DNA from: Tateyamaria sp.
GTDB lineage: Bacteria > Pseudomonadota > Alphaproteobacteria > Rhodobacterales > Rhodobacteraceae
DNA length: 38,930 bases
Direction: 5' to 3'
Assembly: GCA_018668195.1 (NCBI GenBank)
Contig: JABITU010000002.1
Coordinates: 1 to 38,930, forward strand
Position numbers and translations under genes: made by a program. Below the pieces are notes generated by a model that ran no database searches, was not told where the DNA came from, and saw only the letters and a list, made by a program, of their open reading frames with translations. Shown here in pieces: positions 34,848 to 38,930 of this stretch; the stretch's first letter is position 1; each line of letters opens with the position of its first letter.

Positions 34848-36509
34848 TTAGACCTCGATTGTCTTGGGGCGGCGGCGTTCATACCACATCACCACCATAA
34901 GCCGCGTGACGAAAATCGCCGTGAACACCGATGTCATGATCCCAAGCCCCAGCGTGATCGCAAAGCCCCGCACCGGGCCAGAGCCCATTGCGAACAGGAT
35001 CACAGCCGTAATGAACGTGGTGATATTGGCGTCGATGATGGCACTTAGCGCTTTCTCATAGCCAAGCTCAATTGCGCGGGCGGGGCCCCTCGCACTTTTC
35101 AGTTCTTCTCGGATACGTTCGAACACAAGCACGTTGGCGTCCACCGCCATGCCCACGGTCAGCACGATCCCGGCAATGCCCGGCAGCGTCAGCGTTGCAC
35201 CAATCAGCGACAAGAGGCCAAAGATAAGTCCGATATTGATGATCAGCGCAATATTGGCGAATACGCCGAACAAGCCATAGCTCAGTGCCATGAAAACCAG
35301 CACTGCGGCAAAGGCCACCACAGTGGCCACCTTTCCCGCGTCAATACTGTCTTGACCAAGCTCGGGGCCAATGGTTCGTTCCTCAAGGAACGTCAGTTTT
35401 GCAGGCAGCGCACCTGCCCGAAGCAGTACGGCTAGGTTGGTCGTTTCCTCAACCGAGAAACGGCCCGTGATGATCCCCGATCCGCCTGGAATGTGGCTTT
35501 GGATCACAGGGGCGCTCACGACCTCGTCATCCAGAACGATGGCAAAGGGCGAGCCGATGTTCTCTGCCGTGTAATCCCCAAAACGCCGCGCACCGGATGT
35601 ATTGAACCGGAAAGACACCGACGGGCTGCCGTTCTGATCAAAGCTGGGCTGCGCATCGACCAGATCCTCGCCCGTGACCACGGGCGCGCTTTCGATCACG
35701 AAAAATTGCCCCGGCTCGTCGAGTGACGGGATCAGCTTGTTGCCGACACCCGGCGCCGCGTCACCGTCAGAGGTGCGGTTTACGACCGGGTTAAATGTCA
35801 ACTGCGCCGTTGTACCAATGATCTCTTTCAATTCGGCGGCCGAGCCGATGCCCGGTACCTGAATCAGGATCCGCCGCGCGCCCTGACGTTGAATGGTTGG
35901 CTCGCGCGTGCCCACCTCGTCGATGCGGCGACGCACGATCTCGAGAGATTGCTGCACCGTGCGCTCGTCTGAGGCCAGACGCTCGGCCTCGCTCAGGGTC
36001 ACCACGATCACATCGCCCTCGGCGCGCGCTTCTATGTCGCTGGCACCGACACCTGTTAGCGTCTGCACCGGCCGCGCCAGCCCGCGCACCACATCAAGTG
36101 CGCGCGCCATACCCGACACGTCACCGATGCGAATGCGTAGCTCACTCTCGGGTGAGGGTTGCAAACGGATGGTGCCTATGGTGGCGCGCTCGGGGCGCAA
36201 GGCATTGCGGATTTCGGGCCAGCTGGCCTCCATCCGACTAGCATAGACATCCTCGACCTGCACCTCAGCCAGCAAATGCGCACCCCCGCGCAGATCCAAT
36301 CCAAGGTTCACCAGCGAAGACGGCATCCACATGGGCCACTGCGCCAAAAGCGCCCGATTCTCGGCCGTATCTGCGCCGATCTCTATCGCCGTGGCGGCGT
36401 CATTGTGCTGCTCCACCCGGGTGTAGAACCCGTTGGGCAAGGCTAGGAACAAGCCAAGCGCACAGGTCGCCCAGACCAGAACCCGTTTCCACGCATCAAT
36501 TTGCAGCAT
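34848..36509 (-). CDS. secD: Protein translocase subunit SecD
   Basis: 553-residue membrane protein, the larger SecDF subunit. An N-terminal helix is followed by LGLDLRGGAHLLAEV, the P1 periplasmic domain, and five C-terminal helices with LTLPGIAGIVLTVGMAVDANVLVFERIREEL. The start shares one base with the yajC stop (TAATG). The order yajC-secD-secF is the common one. Confidence 0.96.
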   Translation of the reverse strand: MLQIDAWKRVLVWATCALGLFLALPNGFYTRVEQHNDAATAIEIGADTAENRALLAQWPMWMPSSLVNLGLDLRGGAHLLAEVQVEDVYASRMEASWPEIRNALRPERATIGTIRLQPSPESELRIRIGDVSGMARALDVVRGLARPVQTLTGVGASDIEARAEGDVIVVTLSEAERLASDERTVQQSLEIVRRRIDEVGTREPTIQRQGARRILIQVPGIGSAAELKEIIGTTAQLTFNPVVNRTSDGDAAPGVGNKLIPSLDEPGQFFVIESAPVVTGEDLVDAQPSFDQNGSPSVSFRFNTSGARRFGDYTAENIGSPFAIVLDDEVVSAPVIQSHIPGGSGIITGRFSVEETTNLAVLLRAGALPAKLTFLEERTIGPELGQDSIDAGKVATVVAFAAVLVFMALSYGLFGVFANIALIINIGLIFGLLSLIGATLTLPGIAGIVLTVGMAVDANVLVFERIREELKSARGPARAIELGYEKALSAIIDANITTFITAVILFAMGSGPVRGFAITLGLGIMTSVFTAIFVTRLMVVMWYERRRPKTIEV

Positions 36510-36787
36510 TACTTGGCAGGCTCGGTCTTGCTGAGAACGCTGGCGATGGTTGACTGCACCACGCGCACCTTGACGCCCTCGGCCAGCTCGACCTCGACTT
36601 CGTTGTCATCCTTGACCTTGACGACCTTTCCGATCAGCCCGCCCTGCGTGACCACCTGATCGCCACGCCGCAACGCCGCAACCATGGCCGCATGATCCTT
36701 TACCTTCTTTTGTTGAGGGCGGATGAGCAGAAAATACATGATCGCAAAGATCAGAATGAGCGGGATGAACTGGCCAAAGGCTTCCAT
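36509..36787 (-). CDS. yajC: Sec translocase accessory subunit YajC
   Basis: 92-residue single-helix membrane protein. It shows LILIFAIMYFLLIRPQQKKVKDH, then a basic cytoplasmic domain with GDQVVTQGGLIGKVVKV. The ATG at 36787 is chosen because AAGGA lies about eight bases upstream; an in-frame ATG at 36826 adds 13 unlikely residues. It begins the sec-ccm block, divergent from the pentapeptide gene with 166 bases between. Confidence 0.94.
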   Translation of the reverse strand: MEAFGQFIPLILIFAIMYFLLIRPQQKKVKDHAAMVAALRRGDQVVTQGGLIGKVVKVKDDNEVEVELAEGVKVRVVQSTIASVLSKTEPAK

Positions 36788-36953
36788 GGGTCTGTCCTTA
36801 ATCTTGGGGCACATCACGCCCAACACAGAGTTTGGCAGAACCTATGGCTGCCAGCGGACCTGCGCAAGGTGCAAAGGGCGCTATATTCCGTCCATCAAAA
36901 CACAAATCACGAAAACCCTTTTGCCTGACGCAATTTCTCGTCATGGTGGCGGG

Positions 36954-38420
36954 ATGGAAACGACAATCACATTGCCCTTGCCCCCCAATCTGCTGTGGGG
37001 CACGTTTGCCGTGTTGGGCATCGCGCTCGGCTCTGCCGTCATCTACTGGGCTTTGCCCCGAGAAAGCGCCCCACACCAAACCATCCAAAACTTCCGCGAA
37101 ACACTCGGGGTCACTGGGGTTCCTGTGCCGATTTTCGCGATCCTGGCATTGCTGGTGGTCGGCCTGACAACGGTGCTGACGTTTGGGCTGTTTGGGCTGA
37201 TCATCGAGGTCGTGATTCATGCCGTGCCCAACCGCGACAAACCGCAAGAGGTCTGGGATTTTCGCTTTACGCTGGTGCAACTGGCAGCACTTACCACTGT
37301 GCTGGGGGCGGTCGTCGCGCTTCCGTTCACGATGATCCGCCTACGATTACAAAGTTCTTCTAATATTACTGACCAAGAAGTGCTGCTAATCAGCGAAGAG
37401 GCACTGTTCAACGACAAGATGACAGCCGCCACCACAGATATCTATTCACGGCGTCAAACCGGGGACAACACATGGCAAGATGACGTACCCCGCCGCAATT
37501 CTGCCATCGACCGGCTCGAAGGGCTGGTGCATGAGCGCCCCGATCAGGCCCCGCGCGTGGCCCGCCTGCTGAGCGTTTATCTGCGCGAACTCTCTGGTGC
37601 CGACGAGGTGCCCGCGCAAACCCACCACTACCTCTACGCCCATGCTCTGATGTACCCAAAGGGTGGCAGCAAACCCCTGAACGCCGAAGAGGCCGCGCAG
37701 AAACTGAACGTGACGGCAGAGGATATTTCGCTCGCCGCATTAGAGACATGGGCTTATACGCTGAAACCACGCTCGGATATGGAAAATGCGGTGCAAACCC
37801 TCGGGCGATTGCGCGCGATTGCTGGTGTAGATGCGGACGCCGTCAAAATCGATCTGCGCGCGGCCAATCTGCAAGGTATCGACTTTGAAGGCGGCAACTT
37901 CAACCGCGCGCGTCTGAACGGCGCGCAGTTGCAGGGGGCAAGGCTGTGGTTCGCGCAGATGCAGGGGGCAAAGCTCTGGCAGGCGCAGTTGCAGGGGGCA
38001 AAGCTCTTGCAGGCGCAGATGCAGAGGGCGGAGCTCTTTGGCGCGCAGATGCAGGGGGCAGACCTCCAGCAAGCAGAGTTGCAGGGGGCAAACCTCTTGG
38101 ACGCGGAGATGCAGGGGGCAGACCTCAGGCGCGCGCAGATGCAGGGGACGACACTCTTTTCATTGAAGTTTGACGCAAAAACCACGATTAAAGACGCTAA
38201 TCTTACGGGTGGCGCAATCAGTGACACTGATTTGTCGCCCCTGCGCATCTCTCCCGAACAGCTCAACACGGCCTTTGGCGATGGCTCTGTCATCTTGCCC
38301 GATCACATCAATTGGCCCACACATTGGCCCCGCGAAAGGCTGGAGAGACTCGATTTCAGCAACAAATTAGAGCACTTTAAAGCTAAACTGCCCCCCGGTT
38401 GGGACGCACCAAAGCGCTGA
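36954..38420 (+). CDS. Membrane-anchored pentapeptide-repeat protein
   Basis: 488-residue protein. Hydrophobic helices lie near residues 13-34, 57-90 (perhaps two) and 105-125. A soluble region follows, with [21 protein letters not shown] and an [15 protein letters not shown] helix set like that of other Rhodobacterales TM-pentapeptide proteins. Residues 324-402 are decapeptide repeats ([10 protein letters not shown] type), each made of two pentapeptides, forming a right-handed beta-helix. Less regular repeats flank them. The ATG at 36954 has GGTGGCGGG upstream; the frame is open further but overlaps yajC antisense. The job is unknown; the fold suggests protein or membrane interaction. Confidence 0.85.
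   Translation: METTITLPLPPNLLWGTFAVLGIALGSAVIYWALPRESAPHQTIQNFRETLGVTGVPVPIFAILALLVVGLTTVLTFGLFGLIIEVVIHAVPNRDKPQEVWDFRFTLVQLAALTTVLGAVVALPFTMIRLRLQSSSNITDQEVLLISEEALFNDKMTAATTDIYSRRQTGDNTWQDDVPRRNSAIDRLEGLVHERPDQAPRVARLLSVYLRELSGADEVPAQTHHYLYAHALMYPKGGSKPLNAEEAAQKLNVTAEDISLAALETWAYTLKPRSDMENAVQTLGRLRAIAGVDADAVKIDLRAANLQGIDFEGGNFNRARLNGAQLQGARLWFAQMQGAKLWQAQLQGAKLLQAQMQRAELFGAQMQGADLQQAELQGANLLDAEMQGADLRRAQMQGTTLFSLKFDAKTTIKDANLTGGAISDTDLSPLRISPEQLNTAFGDGSVILPDHINWPTHWPRERLERLDFSNKLEHFKAKLPPGWDAPKR
37923..38156 (+). repeat. Tandem 30-bp repeat array inside the pentapeptide gene
   Basis: About 7.8 copies of a 30-bp unit whose core is GCGCAGATGCAGGGGGC. Units start at 37923, 37953, 37983, 38013, 38043, 38073, 38103 and 38133. 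Bases stay the same even at silent positions (CAG, GGG and GCA codons), with ATG/TTG as the main switch, so the array looks recently expanded. Each unit encodes ten residues and keeps the frame. Confidence 0.9.
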
Positions 38421-38425
38421 TCGCG

Positions 38426-38462
38426 CGCGCAAAGCGCGGGATCTGTGCCACATTTGGCATCC
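38426..38462 (+). terminator. Hairpins after the pentapeptide gene
   Basis: CGCGC-AAA-GCGCG (38426-38438) and TGCCA-CATT-TGGCA (38446-38459) follow the stop within 40 bases. Neither has a T run. One of them may mark the transcript end before serS. Confidence 0.25.
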
Positions 38463-38553
38463 CTGCCCCGCCTGCGCGCCCCGACCCCCTTGGCCCCCGC
38501 CCCGTGATCGGGCATATGGGGCGCATGTAACGCCGACCCATGAAAGCACAGAC

Positions 38554-38930
38554 ATGCATGACATCCGCCGCCTTCGCGACACGCCCGCAGCTTTTGACGC
38601 CGCCCTCGGGCGTCGTGGGGATGCGCCCGTGTCATCCGCGCTTTTGGCCCTGGACGCGGCCCGCCGCGCCAAGATCCTAGCGGCCGAAACCGCGCAGGCC
38701 GCGCAAAACCAGGCCTCAAAACAGGTGGGCGCGGCCAAGGCCCGTGGTGATGAGGATGAATTCCAGCGCCTGCGCGCGCTTGTGTCTGAAAAAAAGGCCG
38801 AGGTTGCCGCGCTGCAGGATGCCGCCAAGGCGCTCGACGCGCAGCTGACCGACGCGCTGGGCCATATCCCCAACCTGCCCGCCGATGATGTGCCCGACGG
38901 CGCGGACGAGGACGACAATGTCGAACAACA
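38554..38930 (+). CDS. serS: Seryl-tRNA synthetase, 5' part
   Basis: The first 125 residues of SerRS, cut by the right edge. It starts [22 protein letters not shown], followed by the long antiparallel coiled-coil arm (about 30-100; [20 protein letters not shown] and [20 protein letters not shown]) that holds the tRNA-Ser variable loop, and [13 protein letters not shown] at the hinge to the catalytic core. Aminoacylation motifs 2 and 3 lie outside the window. Confidence 0.93.
   Translation, partial: MHDIRRLRDTPAAFDAALGRRGDAPVSSALLALDAARRAKILAAETAQAAQNQASKQVGAAKARGDEDEFQRLRALVSEKKAEVAALQDAAKALDAQLTDALGHIPNLPADDVPDGADEDDNVEQ

Noticed and set aside
36723..36953. N-terminal extension of the pentapeptide-repeat frame by 77 codons
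   Set aside because: It overlaps yajC antisense and lacks family resemblance, while ATG 36954 has a good ribosome site right before a membrane helix.
37923..38156. Regular repeats resembling a CRISPR array
   Set aside because: The period is 30 bp with no separate spacers, the frame is continuous and encodes pentapeptides, and no cas genes are present.
38303..38918. Open frames on the minus strand near the right edge
   Set aside because: They oppose the serS start and coiled-coil arm and the pentapeptide end, both well supported.

Overview
The window looks like a chromosomal segment from a marine-type alphaproteobacterium of the Rhodobacterales (Roseobacter/Rhodobacter relatives). The signs are the order dusB-ntrB-ntrC-ntrY-ntrX, NtrC and NtrX proteins that both lack the sigma54-contact GAFTGA loop, separate but overlapping ispD and ispF, and a yajC-secD-secF cluster running into the cytochrome c maturation genes ccmABCDG, as known from Rhodobacter capsulatus. 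It is mostly housekeeping and nutrient-acquisition DNA. I see no rRNA, tRNA, CRISPR array, prophage or intact mobile element.

Layout. 1-330: 3' end of a SnoaL-like (NTF2-fold) gene. 438-7612 (minus): a dihydrouridine synthase gene and two two-component systems for nitrogen control, NtrBC and NtrYX, tightly packed. 7613-7782: divergent control region with a perfect 17-bp palindrome of the TGC-N11-GCA type. 7783-9896 (plus): ispD, ispF, pgpA and a pncC/cinA-type gene, overlapping end to end. 9879-13219: an MmgE/PrpD-family gene, a RatA/COQ10-like gene, a hypoxanthine phosphoribosyltransferase gene and lipA. 13220-15638: gene-poor DNA with a decayed insertion-sequence end, then a two-gene unit (glyoxalase-like protein and DUF2817 zinc-peptidase-like protein). 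16009-22677 (minus): a branched-chain-amino-acid-type ABC transporter, livHMGF plus binding protein, with an acyl-CoA synthetase gene inside the operon. 22678-23385: gene-poor. 23386-28530 (minus): ugpBAEC-ugpQ for glycerol-3-phosphate and glycerophosphodiester use, with a divergent LysR regulator at 28676. 29914-36787 (minus): yajC-secD-secF, a TauE/SafE permease gene, an Mth938-like gene and ccmABCDG. 36954-38420 (plus): a membrane-anchored pentapeptide-repeat protein whose repeats are a fresh-looking 30-bp tandem array. 38554-end (plus): 5' part of serS.

How the genes work together. NtrBC and NtrYX sense nitrogen status and adjust transcription, and the loss of GAFTGA in NtrC fits the known Rhodobacter mode of activating sigma70 polymerase. 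The ugp and liv operons are complete uptake systems in which the last enzyme (phosphodiesterase, CoA ligase) acts on or near the imported compound. The sec/ccm block couples protein export with haem attachment to c-type cytochromes in the periplasm.

I found no convincing wholly new system. The most interesting items are the palindrome before dusB/ispD, the expanding pentapeptide array, the glyoxalase/DUF2817 pair with its upstream inverted repeat, the CoA ligase inside the LIV operon, and the LysR-linked ugp operon with no visible Pho box.
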